A stretch of 64,000 nt of DNA from Amblyomma americanum (GCF_052857255.1 NC_135497.1:183496204-183560203); one strand, 5' to 3'. Shown: positions 9,318 through 22,881, counted from the first letter of the stretch. The notes: generated from the sequence alone by a model not told the origin. Translations and numbers: made by a program.

Positions 9318-12300
9318 GTCTTTCCTTTTTCTTATCTTAACAGCTGCCCTTACTATAGCTCATACAAGAGGCGATGAAGCGTCATTCGCGGGTCTGCTGG
9401 CTAGTCAAAAAAAAAAGGGGGGGGGGGAGTACTCGCGGAAGCCAATTAAATATAAAAAAACAGTACGTTGTCTTCAGCCTTTAAATTAAAACTGCAGAGG
9501 TGTTAGAATTCGACGAGTTTAAAGAGGTCGAATGTGAGAAACTTGCAGGTAAAGCATGCGAAGTCCTCGGCTAGCGTCTAAAATTGTGACGTAATCGGTG
9601 AATAAAACCGCGACGACCTTCAAGCTTCTCCGCAGCGCGCAGCGCCAAGTTTGGGGGCACATGATGACGTCATCGATAGTACTGGTGAATTTACAACGCA
9701 TAGACGCTTGCTATGAAGGAAAAATAAAAACAGCTCCACCGGAGGCAAAGCCGACCGAGTGTCGCTTGGCAGCGGAAATTTGAAATCTCACCGTCCGTGG
9801 AGGAACATTGAGCTTCTCCGTATTACTTTTCTGCTTTGAGAAAAAGCCTAACAATTATTCGTCTATTACTTCATCATTTTACCGCTAGCGCCAAAAAAAA
9901 AAAAAACTTGGCATGCTTTACCTACAATCTATTCCTTAAATATCGCCGAATTCTCAAAAGTGGTACTATAATTTAAGAGTGGATTCTGAACATCGATGTG
10001 CATGAAAAGTGCCGTCCACGTTCTGTCATCTACACTAGGGACGTTTAGATCAATAAACAAGAAATGTCTTGCTATCTGCCCTTAATCGTCAGGCACCATG
10101 TCATGAAAACACGTCAAGAGCTGGCATGCCGCCTGCGCGGAGTGAGACCAGAAGTAGCAAAAATTAAAGTGCAGTGTTCGCACATCAGGTCGAGGTGCAG
10201 GTGAAGAGCGCTTCCGTGTCAAATAAAGCGCCAGAGTACTGCAGTCCTTGAACTCGCGCACAAACTGCGGAGCTACTCTGGCGGTCTCCAACTGATATAT
10301 ATCTTCAAACCTCGAGCCGTTGCAGCAGCGCTTCTACGCAGTCGTAGACACACGACGTTGCTGTGCTGATGTTTTATACAATATCTGATGTCTTACATTT
10401 GTTTTCTTTGTTGTCGCTTCGGCTAAAATATTAAAAACCAGTCATTTTACCATTCCTCAACACAATTATTTCTATACCCGGCCATAACATGGGGTGGAAT
10501 GCGCAAGCGGCTTCGCTTAAGATAACAGCCGTTCAACCAAACACGTCTGGTTTATGGCGGGCATGGTCCTTGAAGGCGCCTCTTTTTCTTGCAGGTTCAG
10601 TATCGTTCCAACTGGACAAATATAGTCCAGCGCATCTCCGCAACTGACTGTGGATCGCATGCGATAAGCCGGAGGTTTTTAGAGCATCCTTCGCTCGCTT
10701 ACTTTCCCTTACATTACCGACGAAGCAAGCTTCTGAACTCGTACAAAGAACAGAGAACCGACACGTTTCAAGCAGCGCACTGGTTGATGTGGCACTGCGA
10801 AGAAATTTTGATGTGAGAGTTTTATTACAGAGTCGCCGTTCCTGTTCTTCATTCAGCCGGCATTTAATGGTCCAACTTTACTCACATCACAGTAAGTACA
10901 ATGTTTCCTATCATTTGGGAAAGGGGGGAGGGGTTATGTGATGCTGTAGCGCTAATTTTTATATTGATTTTAACGAGGTTCATAAAACTCACGAAAACAG
11001 CAAACGCCACCAGCAGTCCTAAAAAAACAATAATAAGTAGTTTCGTGGCGCGAGCACGACAAAATGAGCCTTACAATTATAAAAACACTTCTTCAAATAC
11101 AGAACATGTATTTGTTCATTTGTTTGCGTTCCAAGAGAAATATGCAGTGGAAACAAAACACTATCGATGCTCTCAACATCTCAGAGGTGATAAACACACA
11201 TTAATTGTGCACTCCTGCGAAGACTGAACGATGGCGTGGCCGTGGAAGACGCGATGCATGCAGTCACAAAAACGAAACCATGCAAGTGCGCCTATTCCAG
11301 CGCCCCGTTGCTGCGTACGACCTGCTGCCGCTGACCATTTCACGATCTCAGAATAATGACTACGAAGACTGCTTTTCTGAGTACTTACCTTGTAAAGTGA
11401 ACTTGGAGCACTCTTCCGAAAAATCGAAGCAGGTTTTTTTTTTTTTTTCAACTGCTAGTCAAAGAGCGACCAGTTCGGCTGGGGGTATAATTTAAACTAC
11501 GACCGAAAGCTAGAGCCGACCTCGCGGTGTACGGCGCAGAGCCGAGCGCAGCCTCTGGCGCAGCGGCATCGTGGCACAGCAGGGCGCTGTTCACCTGTGG
11601 TCGTTGCGCGCCGCCCTTCGGGAAGGCTTTGGCGTTCCGAGAAAGCGCGGAGAATCGGGCAGGGGAGAAATGAGCGCGTCTCGGGGCCGTAACCCTCTCG
11701 CCTTTGCTTCCCGGAACGCGATTCCGTACGCCCAGCGGTCACTGCGCACGCGCCGCTCCCACCCGAAAGAGGGTGGAGCCCGTCGACTCGCGTGATTGCC
11801 ACTACAGACAGCGCTGTGCAGCCGCGGCCTTCTCTCCGAGGCAAAGCTGAGGTGGGGGATGGCGCGACAGAGAGGCGGTAAATTATTGATAACCGCCGCA
11901 TCCGCCCCGGTGAAGACACGAGCAAAACGACAAAGTTTACTGCCACGTGTGGACCACGCATTACCGCTGTTCAGGTCTGGCGCCGTAGTACTCTTCGATC
12001 GTGCACCTTAGAGCGCCTTCATCGGACCAAAAGCTTGAGTTGGATGCAGTTAGCGCTCGCAGGTAGCTTGGCGTGCGTCCTTGCCGGTTTGAATGCATTG
12101 CCAGCTTACTGTGATTGTGTGGCAGCCATAGCAAGAGGAGGAAGCGTTCAGAAGTAAAAAAAAAAGAACTGCACCTCAGATAAGCAATGATCTGGGCTCA
12201 TACATAATGCATTCATTCAGTGACCAGAAACATTTTCCTGTACACACAAGAAACACTCGGTGTCAATGCTGCGAAAATTCATTCCAAGCAAACTTCCGAA

Positions 12301-13600
12301 TTTATATCGGGGCTACCTTCTTCCTTCTGGCTTTTCAAGCTAAACTGGAAAGCACGGTTAGCCTGTCACCCATCCTGTCTACCTATGCGGCCATGTAAAC
12401 ACGTGTACGCTATGCCACAGTTATGCGTATAGTGTACGCTTTTAAATACAGGGGTGGTCTTTTTTTTTTTAGGTGATCTAGCACCTGGATTTCAATTTAT
12501 TGTGTGGGCACAAAAGCGTAGCCACAAAGTTCGAACTCAAAAGTTTGACTGAAATCCGGCGTGCAACCTTTACAATGAATTGCTGCAGTAACAAATCGAC
12601 GCCGCTGTTATGGTACTGTAGCGCGAAATTCATGCACAGCTTGTATCCAAAATATAGCGAAATCGGCAGTCAGAAACGCCTCTTGCAGCGCTGATTCAGG
12701 CATTGCTGCTTAGGAATCACCTACAATCAAAAACACAGCAACGGTCACCAAACGCTGCCACGAGATTCCTTGTGAAAGGCCTTCGTGCACGGCTCCGGTT
12801 CCCGCTTGCCTCTGACAGCTCCGTCCTTCGCTCTGCGCGGCACGCGCTGAGGGTCCACCGCCTTAACTCGCAGTTCCGGTGCCACGAACTTCAGTCTGCA
12901 CGCCGCATTCTCTTTGTTCCGGCTTCGGCAGACTCTGCGCTGTACGAATTGCGGGGACATGAGCTTTTGCAGCTGCAGCGTCTGTTATTCCCAGCGGCCA
13001 CTGGGAGCCGAGCTAGGCGCGTTGCACAGAGCAGTGATGAGGAGAAAGGCGACGGCGACCGCTCTCGCAGGCGCCTCGCGTCTCACCTCACCTCTCCTTG
13101 CTCCGTCTAAACACGCGCCCTTCCCCACCCACTCTGCTCCTCTATATAGGTGACAACGCCGACGACGAGAATTCGTTCAAAATGACGTCAGTTTGCTGCC
13201 ACATGAGAAAATATGACATTCGATGAAAACGACAAATGAGTTGACAGAACTCATTCGTCAGCGATCTCCGAGCTAATGTATTATCCTCGACACCAGAGGC
13301 TCGGTGAGAATATATACCGCAAATAAATTACAAAAGCGTCGAAAGTGTTATATATTTGTGCCCGTATAATTTTGTGGTCATTTTATTTATATAAAAAAGC
13401 CAACTAGCACTGGAAAAAAAGTTATGCCGCCCACCGTCTGGAAGACGTTGGAGTAACGAGCCTTAGCTGTATGGTAGCGCATTCTATCATGCATGCGATG
13501 TATTGCCACGTGATTTGGCTACTTTTTCATACCTCACGGCGAGCGGGCGCCTAACGCCTTGTGAGCTGCCGAGTGCTGCTGTCACGGCCGCCATGTTAAG
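9318..13600. other. Non-genic interval with two GC-rich islands
   Basis: No coding exon could be supported. Two GC- and CpG-rich stretches stand out at about 11500-12010 and 12745-13110. The second is followed by a TATA-like ctctatatagg at about 13140. They may be promoters or interiors of unrecognised transposons. A weak inverted pair (aggtaaagcatgc at about 9547 and its complement at about 9910) may mark another short element. Confidence 0.3.
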
Positions 13601-13607
13601 CCTAACC

Positions 13608-13870
13608 ATAGTATATATTAGCCTAATTAGACGATATTGGTGTCTAACATGTTGTACTCATCGAGCCCGCTACGCATATGTAATTAGTTAGATCATGACG
13701 TTATCTGTTAGTTAATTATAAGCAATTAAATGTCAACCTGGCCATAAATAATTAACTTAATTAGTTATTATTGGTATCAAACGTGTCCTACTCATCTAGA
13801 GGATTCCAAAAATCTAATTCGTTTTGTGATGACCTCATTAATTACTGAGTTATAAGCGATTAAACATAAT
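13608..13870. repeat. Degenerate tandem duplication, period about 135 bp
   Basis: AT-rich segment containing two diverged copies. Each has a (c)taattag..attggt motif (13622 and 13757), then a cta-ctcatc motif, then a ttataagcaattaaa / ttataagcgattaaa motif. Confidence 0.5.
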
Positions 13871-14967
13871 CACGTGACTGTACTCTAAAAAAAGTTGTAG
13901 GAAAGGAGCAAGAAAGGGGTAACTTTGAATTTTACCTCTTCTCGGCAGGCATGGAATAACTTTGCACCCTTGAAATACCTGCTGCGAGACGTTTAGTCCC
14001 TTTCGTTGAAGTTGCACCTTTTTTTACCCCTTTTGTCAGTGTTGAGAACTGTGTTTCATTTTTTATGCCAAATATGGCGGAAAAAATGCTTCCTGAGATT
14101 TCTACTAGAGAGCACTTTGGGTTTAGGGACTGGAATGTTGGAGTCCAAAGCAATACTGCGGCATTGTTTGCACTTGTGCAATATCTCGATGCTAGCGGGT
14201 TCTTTTTACTGAAAAACGCAGTTTTATTTTTTCTTAAAAGCAAACTCTGAGGCGCTGCAGTTATAGTTGATCAAAAAGACATCTTTTTTCTATGTGGAAG
14301 TTAGACCAAGATGTCATATAAGAAGAAAAAGTTTTTTCATAGAAGCTTTGCTGTTTATATCCTCCAAGAGTTACTGCTCATAACTTACCACTCTAGGTGC
14401 AATTTTTCCTTTAGCAACAAGACTGAAAACAATGACAATGACGAATCTTTTTTCACGGTGCAATGCTCAAAGAGGCAGCCAGAAGAAATGCATGTACGTG
14501 AGGTCACGATTGATTTCCGCACCATTCGGTTTTTAAACGCACGGATCAAGGTTTTTGCATTTCTTCATTTCTCAAATACGAGGTGGCACGTTATTTACAG
14601 CTACAATATGGTGCCGTGACCAACGTTGTTTGTAAAGCACGTCGAATGAGGGCAGTTGCATGAACGCGTCCTTGAAGCAAGTTGTTCTTAAGCGGTGAGC
14701 ACCTTCAGTGATATAAAGGTGGACCCTCGCGGTAGTACGCAGGACGCGTTTATACTCCGACGTAGCGCGCGCGCGGCACGGTGACGTCACGTTGGCCACA
14801 GCGAGACCCTCTACACTCCTACCGACCACCGACGTGTTCGGCGGATTCGGCGCACCCCGACCACACCAGCGGCCACTTGGAGCGTACGCCGATTTCGCTC
14901 CGAGCGCGTCAGCCTCCGCCGGTCCGGCCAGACCGGTTCCGCCTCTCGTCGGGGGCGGCGTTTTCCC

Positions 14968-15113
14968 GTTTTAACGCTATAGCGTTAAGGAGCCCGTGTC
15001 GCAGAAAAGCCGGTGTCGACGGCGTCGGCGTCTTTGGCCGTGAGCGAAAAATGGTGCATCTCGGTGGAAACCTCAACCGCGCTGTAAGGGAAGGGATTTT
15101 AACGCGACAGCGT
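14968..15113. repeat. Partial copy of the palindrome-ended short interspersed family
   Basis: Begins with TTTTAACGCtataGCGTTAAGG and cccgtgtcgcagaaaa, as at 6651. It ends at a second palindrome, TTAACGCgacaGCGTTAA (15099-15116), that runs straight into the TGAT simple repeat. The 14.74-14.95 kb sequence just upstream is CpG-rich with no recognised gene. Confidence 0.6.
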
Positions 15114-15248
15114 TAAGGATTGATCGATCAATCGGTTGATCGATCCCGACCGACCGATTGATTGATTGATTGATCGATCGATCGATTGGTTAATTGAGTG
15201 ATTGATCAATCTATTGATTGATTGATTGATTGATTGATCGATCGATTT
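15114..15248. repeat. (TGAT)n / (GATC)n simple repeat
   Basis: About 135 bases made almost wholly of attgattgatt and gatcgatc units with scattered substitutions. Parts are self-complementary and can fold. Confidence 0.9.
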
Positions 15249-15408
15249 TTCCTTCCCTTACGGCGCTATCGGAGTGTCCAGCGAGAGATGTGAGACCGGC
15301 GTCATTTCCTTTCCTTAAAAGCAATTGTTCATTTCATTTTCCTTCCCTTACGGCCAGGTTCGGGTGTCCGCCGAGATATATGAGACAGGCGTCCTTTCCT
15401 TAAATTGT
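15246..15408. repeat. Diverged tandem duplication of a 90-bp unit
   Basis: Two copies of ttttccttcccttacggc...gtgtcc...gagacmggcgtc...tttccttaaa, at 15246-15318 and 15337-15408. Confidence 0.65.
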
Positions 15409-15409
15409 C

Positions 15410-18400
15410 CAACGAGCCATGCATCGCGCCGAACGGGCGATGGCGTTCCGTGTACTCCTCGACAACGCTGCTACACGCTGTCGCGTCTCACTCTTGAAGA
15501 CGAAGCTTAAGCGTCCTCCAATTTTTCCAAAACTGATGGGAACCGTCTTGAGATCAGGTTCGCACAGATTAAGGTGAATACTCCTCTTCATTTCTGAAAA
15601 GATTACAATGGAGGGCGACTGACTCATCTCTCTTCACTCTAACCCCGGTTGTGGGTAAAGCAGGAAGTGAAAACCAGTCTGCAAACGAGGGTGTTTGTCG
15701 AAAAACAAGTTCTTATCAGTCAGTTTTTCTGGAATTTTGAAAGTTGAAACCGATAATTCTCCTTCACAGACAGCCTTTTAATTTCCTGCTTTGCCAACAG
15801 AGGGAAGGTGATTTAATCGCCTTCCATTTTATTCTTTTTATAATAGAAGAGAGAGTGGTGCCCCTTAATCTCAGTGAACCTGAAGCCCCACAGGTTACCA
15901 CCAACTTTGTTGCCGAAGGGTGCTATGCTGCACTATTGTACCTGTCTCGACCTGTTCCTCATGTTCGCAGCCATGCTCTGCACACAAAAGGAGAGAGAGA
16001 GAGAGAATATTTATTGTGGATAAGCTAGAGACCAGTGCTGGTACAGGAGGCGAACTTGGCGCCCTATAGAGTCTGTAGAAATTTTCGATTCACTGGAACT
16101 TTTGGCTATTCATTGTGTCCTTTCAACAACTACCCTCTCATACAGATAAAAAAGCATCTTCCCTCTTCCTTTCCGAACAAGAATGCGGAAGTGTGAACAA
16201 GGGTGTTCGTTTGAAAAAATATCTGCTTTATTGCAGTGGGTGCTACTATTCTGCAAGTTGTCAAATGACCACTTGCGGATACTAGTAAGTCATCTTTTCC
16301 GGAAAGCTTGTTTTCCAACTAAAAGGTCTCGAACCCAAACGACACACTCACATTCTACTTGAGAAGGAAAACTCCGGATGGTCGCGCGCTGTCTGTGGCA
16401 GAGGCTAGGCAGGGCGAGGAAAATGCCTTCGTCGCCGTCTCGTGGTGTGTGGGTTGTTCATTGTTCGGGCTACAGGTGCAGAGGGGTGAATGGAGGAAGT
16501 TAGAGCGCCGGAAGTTAAAGCGTAGGCGCGATAAATTTTAGCGCCAGGTACAAAAAGCAGTACAGCCAGCAATATGGCGGTACGGTACGTGGAAACGTGT
16601 ATAGCAAGAAGGAAAAGGGAAAGAAGGGTTTTAGGAGGATAGAAAAATCATGAATGAGAAGTGCACCCTGCCTTGCTCCTGAAAAACACCTCTCCTATTG
16701 CTGACATGCTGACTTGGAATGTCCTTGGAATGTGCTGCTTTTATGGAAGCTCCTCTCCCGATCTTTTCCACTGTACTCCTCTCTGGGGGGTAACAGGCGA
16801 GTTGGTACCTGCTTAGTGGCCTTGTCCTGTGTCTGCATGTTTCATTAGCTTCCAGTTCCTACATCCCCATATTCTTCGCAATACAGTTTTCACCAACGTC
16901 CTAGTGGCCGCCACCTCTGGGGCTAGATTACGGCGGTGAAAGGCAATACGTTTTCCGTAATCCGCTTATCGCCAACCTTTTTCCGCGTACGCAGCGGAAG
17001 GTAGCCTGTGTGACCAAAAATGACTCCCGTGACGTCACGGCTTCTTATACAAACAAAATGAAGCTCTTTTTTCACATGTAATTAACTTCTTTCCGTCTTG
17101 TTAACACCTGTATTTTTGTAACGATTATTTATACTAATATTGAAGCATATTTCCTTGCTTTTCATAATCTCGTCCAAGCTGATGTCAGTGGAAAACATTT
17201 TACATGGAACTACATCACGAGAGCGTCCACAACACATTGAGACGGTGTTCAATCGCATCATATCAAAATGTAGCTCAACAGAGCTGGCCCTCGTTGCAGA
17301 AACTACTTTCTCTTAATAAAAGTGGTGAACACGAATTAAAAGTAGATCGACGCGACGCAATTTTTTTCGTTGCTGTCCATCGCGTTTGCGAGGTGCCTTC
17401 AGAGCGATGGATTCGGATAAGACGCGGAGATAGAGTTCATTCGTGACAGTTTAACTAGCCTCCGATTTGCTCAGGACATAACTCAGGGCCTAGGGACGAA
17501 TGGTTCATGGTTTAACGCCCGTATAAGCACTCAACACAGAAGGTTCGGAGCAAAACTAGATGAGAATAAAACTTATTATTAACTAGCCGGGAATCGCAGA
17601 ACAGTTTCCACGGAATGCACCACCGCAGGTCCGGACCACAGGCGTGAAATCGCTACGAGAATATGAATGAGGGAGCTGGAGAGCACTGACAGGCACTCTA
17701 AGGTTATGTCCAGACGTGGAAACAAATCTTGCCGCACATAGATAAAAACTTCGACGTTAACGAAAAGGCTTCAAATTAAATTGTGGAAAACAAAGAGGTC
17801 CGTTTGAGTGTTTTAAATGACGCGGCAATCTGGACACCTTTACCAGACATGCAGTATCCGCTATGCATATATACTTTCAGGTTCTGCACAATGGCATGCA
17901 GTTACTTGGAACAGCCACGCATTTTTTTTAGCACAGCTGCGTCAAACCTTCACTCTGAGAACGCTTTGTAGTTTGTCCCGCGTAATATTGGTGCACTCTT
18001 CTGAAGCAATGCAGCCGAAATCTAGACGGGCTCCCTAGGCACCATTATATTTTCAAAGACGCACGGGCCGTTTCCAGTAATGGCAGTGTTATTAAGTGCA
18101 AGCCCGTGGGTGCGTTTTTTAACTGCGCAAAATTTCGGGCTGATGTTTTTGAATTTAAAACAGCGCTTTAAACACCAGTTTTAGAATCCTCACATGCATT
18201 CTTCCAGCTGAAGCACAAGCCATCAAATAGCATGGAATCAATTTTAACGCAGCAGCATCTCTCACAACTTCGGCCCACGCAACCAGCTTCCAGGCGCCCA
18301 CTGCAATATGCTGGGCGATAATTATAGTTTCTCATAAAAAGAAATCGGAAACCTTTTTTATCAACGATGAGCCAGACCGTCATGTAGTTTTATTTGAAAT

Positions 18401-19080
18401 CATATATTTCAGGGTGCTTAAAAATGATGAGCACTTTTCTACACCTATTTTTATTTCGCAGCTATATAGTAAAGTCTGAAAATGGCAATGTTTAGGCCAT
18501 TTCTCTGACGCTGCTATCTTTATTGGCCGGAGCACGCTGTGAACATCGTAGGTTAATAGTGTAAAGCTGATGCGGTTAATAGTGCAGATTTGTAGTTTTC
18601 CCGCGGTGAAACGCTAAAATCCAGTTCCGACTGTGACTTTGCGGCATCAGTAAAATCCGGAAGTATACTTTGGACATCGTTTCAACGAATGACATATATA
18701 TCATCGAATTCGGATATTGAACCGAACTTCATTTAGTGAAACGATCGCAACTACACCAAATAAATCTATTTGCTACTTTTTTCACGAAACACAGAACGGT
18801 GGCAGATAGCCTAAGCCGTGTTAGATTATTCAAGCTTACGGCAGGATAATATGCGAACTAAACTGAAAAACTAACTTAAGTGAGACTCGAGCTAGTTAGA
18901 AAGGACTTATATTCTAGCTAGCTTCCACACAGTTTCACTCGCCCACGTGATCAGTGCATATAAGCGTTGCATTATTTGCTTTAGAACCTCGGGCCCCCTA
19001 TGGCACTGCAGTTGAACTGCAGTTGTTGTAATTGCGTTTTACCTGTGTTTCTCGTTTTCGGGTCCTTGTTCCTTTTGTGT
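15410..19080. other. Non-genic interval
   Basis: No exon, domain or repeat unit could be supported. There is a short (GA)n run at about 15988-16002. Confidence 0.3.
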
Positions 19081-19085
19081 ATGTA

Positions 19086-19294
19086 CAGTCGGGCACAAAA
19101 GTCTGGAGACCACATGTTCCTCAAACGAAGTCAATAGCTCTGCTATTAGCCGACGGCTGGAGACCACACTTGTGGAGGTGAATGTCAAAATTTTGTTCTT
19201 TCATCTCCACAAGTGCGGCTCCAGCCGCTGGCTAATAATAGAACTATCGGCTTCGTTTCACGAACATGTGGTCTCCAGACTTTTGTCCCCCCTG
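19086..19294. mobile_element. Palindromic mariner-type MITE
   Basis: 209 bp. Almost the whole element is one inverted repeat of about 100 bp per arm. The outer end, CAGTCGGGCACAAAAGTC, resembles Tc1/mariner terminal repeats. TA precedes the left end (19084-19085), while the right flank reads TT, so one base of the expected TA duplication has changed. It has no coding capacity. Confidence 0.78.
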
Positions 19295-19299
19295 TTTGT

Positions 19300-21200
19300 T
19301 CTGTACATATGTGTTTCGAGGGCGGGGGAGGGAGGGGGAATGCATGCGTTTTGCAATAAGAATAAAATTGTCGCTGAAATTTTCGTTCACTGTAATTCCT
19401 CATATGACATCAAGTCGGCGCTTTCCTAGAAGTACCGAGCCACCAGCGTCGCTCAATTGTTCAAAAACAACATCAGCAGCGCACCGTTGCACGGAGGCAA
19501 AGTTTGAAGGAAAGAAAGGTAGGAGTCGGAGGAAGAGTGATTAATAGAGGAGGGAAGCCCATCGCAGCGGCGAAGCGCTAGGACCGAAATGGTCCGCTTT
19601 CAGCACCGAAATGAAGAAAATGATGGAGAGTACGATTTTCAGAAGAAAACGGAAATAAAAAGTGGGCGCTAGAAGCGCTTGGAACCAGTTATGGAGAGCC
19701 CTCCTGTTCGTGATTATTTTCTTGTGCTCATTAAAAAAAATAATTTCGGGCTATTTTCGGGATGCATGATTTTCGTAATTTTCGTGATACAATTGGCTAC
19801 ATTTCGGCTACTTTTCCACTCTCTTTAGCGTTTAGTGCTCGGACACATTTGACAGCCCTGTTTGAGGTGCATCTACACGCTTAGCCGCGTGCGTCTCAGG
19901 CTGAAAATTCTCTCGGGACTATGCCACTGCCTGTGTCGCAAAACAAACGCGGAGTACCTATTCTTGCCCTGTGGGTATTGCGCATCGGAAGTGCAACCTT
20001 TGCTTTCGGAGCAACCTCGATGCCAGTATTTCGGTTTGAAAAGGGCTTGCAAGCAAGTGTTTTTTTTTACTTTTTCAGGCACAGAGAACACGCACACTGA
20101 TCCTTAACACCCCCCCCCTCTCGGAAAAAAAAAGACCGAAGCCGCATGAGTGTCTTCGAAACACGTAAGCATGGTTTAGCCAACCACGTGGTTTGAGTAA
20201 AGCTGCGTTTACCTGAAAAATACAAGTCAGCCGAAACATCTGAAGAAAACAAGTCGTGCCTCGTTAATACGACCCCCGTTAATATGGGCGACTCGAACTA
20301 GGGACAGTTTAACAATGCTTGCCATCGCGGCAAAAAAATGTCATGACATCTGACGCGAAGCCAGCCACGGCCCCGCGTTCAGTTGCTGGCGGAATTTCCT
20401 AAATCACACACACACAAAAAAGGGAGGCAAATTTGGCGCCATTCCTTTCTACCCCTGTGCAAAACCTGTGGGGAGGGAGCGCCAACAAGCCGACGTGGCT
20501 TCGAAAACGACCCGGCAAGCCGGAACAGCGTTTCCTTCTCCTCTCTTTTTCTATCGCCGCGTGGGCGCGGAAAGCCGCGGACACTGCGATAAAGAAAACG
20601 AGCGAAGAAAATAAAACATTTTTTTATCGTCGCTTGACCGAAGAAGCTTGATTTTGGCGGCATTGGAACCCGAAACCGAAGGCAATCTTTGTCGCTGGCA
20701 TGGCCAACATGGCCGCGGTGTGTTAGGACATTGGGCACAATTTTCCTTCATGTCAGGCACAATTCGGCGTTTGCACGCACGTTTGTCTGCTGCCTGTAGC
20801 TGCTTCTAGTCCTATCGTGTCTTTTTCCACTGTTCCCCCTGTGGCGAACGTGTCCGGTTCAGGATGATTGCTGCGAAGACGGATTTGGGTTGCAACGATT
20901 TGGCACGACTTCCGGAGGCCACCAGCGAGGGCGGATCGAGCACGCGAGAAGAGTGGATAGTTGCTTCCATCTTGACTTTGCGTCGATACATGCATGTCAT
21001 CAAGCAGTGCATGCACGAGCGTAGAAAGTTGGGCTTGTTGACGTGAGTTCGTCTTGAAAACAGAGCTAAAGATGGACAACACGAGCGCCTCCGCCTTTTC
21101 CTCCCGTTCAGCAAGGCGGAAATTTGGGCGAGTTGGTAAGTATTCATCATTTTTGCCCACAGCGCAACGAGAATGTGACTCACACAAACACGAACAAAAA
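19300..21200. other. Non-genic interval; possible first exon near its right end
   Basis: No recognised protein. At 21072-21135 an ATG opens a short plus-strand frame (MDNTSASAFSSRSARRKFG) that ends at a perfect GTAAGT donor. It lies just outside the inverted-repeat element at 21208. Antisense frames of 152-175 residues here overlap that element and look fortuitous. Confidence 0.25.
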
Positions 21201-21207
21201 AATATCC

Positions 21208-22881
21208 GCAATTTTGAGGAAGTAGTTTGCTGGAAAAAATTTCGAAAACGACACGTCTCAAAACGAGACTATTTTCAAGAATTTTTTTCTTCGCAAATAG
21301 TAAGCACGTTTCCTTCAAATTTGTACAATAGATAAGCATTGATGTGCTAAAAGGGTGTACCGACTTTCATTGCTATATAATATAGGGAAGTGCAAGAAAT
21401 ATTGCCCTACATTTGACATTTCTGAACATAGTAGTGTTTTTCACAAATCTTAGTACAAAAAACCGCATCTCCAATTTTTCTTAGAACTCTAGAAACAAGT
21501 CTCTAGAAGGAGGTGAAAAAAAAGTACGACAGAACATGTTGCGTTATTTTGTTTTCAACAATGTTACCCAAGCTCAAACTTGTAGTTTTTAGCATCAGCA
21601 GGAGCGTGTAAATAAGGGGACGGAAGCTGCAAACACGCCCTCCGCTGCTCTAAATTTTCCCCAGATCCCAACACTGAGACCTTTTCCATCAAGACAGAGC
21701 ATACCTAACACTTTGTGGACAGACACTGATCTGTGACGTAAGCAGGTTTCGGTAGTGCCATTATCACCGGGTGCCGGTTACAACTGGGAGTGCGGCCTTT
21801 AGGAATGCATCTAAAGAAAAGTTTTGTATGTAATTCTATTACTGCACAGTGCACCTATGAAGCTGTGTGTCCCCAGGCCCTCGCTTTGTCGTTTGACTGC
21901 AGGCATACTATGGCTAATTTTCTTTTCTAATTCGCGCTTGATTTGAAAAATACATTTTGGTTTCTTTTTTAGCCGCTGTTAATTTATTTTGATTGATTAT
22001 GCTGGTATATCCTGAATTGGTGATAGCTATGTTGCAGTAGGCATTTCTTCAAATTATGTACGATTTTCTTTAAGCTTTTGCTTGTCACAGAGCCTCCAAA
22101 ATACCTATAGTAAAAGCCTATGGTACAGAATGTGGATTTGTAAAGCACCTCTGACAAGCACATATTAGGGTGTTTTTAAAAAAACATTGACTTTGAAATG
22201 CTGTATACTTCCACGTTCATTTCTGCTATCAAGTTTGCTTTCTTTAATGAGACAACCTTATAGGTGCACTGTGCAGTGAGAAAATTACATTGAGAACTTT
22301 TGTTTACCTGCACTCAGCGCTAGCGGTGCTACTGAATTCTGTTTACGTTACAGATCGGCGTCAGTCCACAAAAAGTATTAGGCACGCCCTCTCTTGACGG
22401 AAAAGGTCTCAGTCTTGGGATATGGGGAAAATTTAGAGCAGCGGAGAGCGTTTGCTACTTCCGCCCCCTCATTTAGGCGGTCTGGGTGATGCTCAAAAAA
22501 CTACAATTTTGAGCTTGGATAACGTTGCTGGAAAAAAATAATGCAACACGTTCTTTTGTACACTTTTTTCCTCCTTCTAGAGGCTTGTTCCATGAGTTTT
22601 AAGAAAAATTGGAGGTGGGGTGTTTATTCATTTGATTTTTAAAAAACACTACTGTATTCAAAAATGCCAGATTTAGGGCAATACTTCTTGCCCTTCCCAA
22701 TATTACGTAACAATGAAAGTCGGTACACTTTTTAGCACCTCGATGGTTATTAATTGTGCACATTTCAAGGATATGTGCAGTATATTTGTGGGAGAAAAAA
22801 TGAAAATGACGTCGTTTCAAACTTGTGTCGTTTTCGAAATTTTTTCCAGTAAACGACAACTTCCGCAAAATGGCGGAAATA
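21208..22881. mobile_element. Long inverted-repeat (foldback) element 1
   Basis: The left arm (about 21208-21855) matches the complement of the right arm (about 22270-22881) over about 640 bp. Shared segments include ctggaaaaaatttcgaaaac, gtaccgactttcattg, ctccaatttttctta, ccgctgctctaaattttccc and cactgcacagtgcacctat. The spacer is about 420 bp. The arms differ by many substitutions, so the element is old. No transposase was recognised. Long arms resemble Mutator-like or foldback DNA transposons, but the family is unknown and no clear target duplication was found. Confidence 0.7.

Noticed and set aside
9533..9926. Possible MITE with aggtaaagcatgc ends
   Set aside because: Only about 20 bases of inverted similarity with mismatches, and no target duplication. 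Too weak.
11497..12010. GC-rich island as a gene promoter
   Set aside because: No exon, start context or splice donor nearby could be supported. Mentioned only as a base-composition feature.
20812..21339. 175-codon and 152-codon minus-strand ORFs
   Set aside because: They overlap each other in different frames, run into the inverted-repeat element and show no domain.
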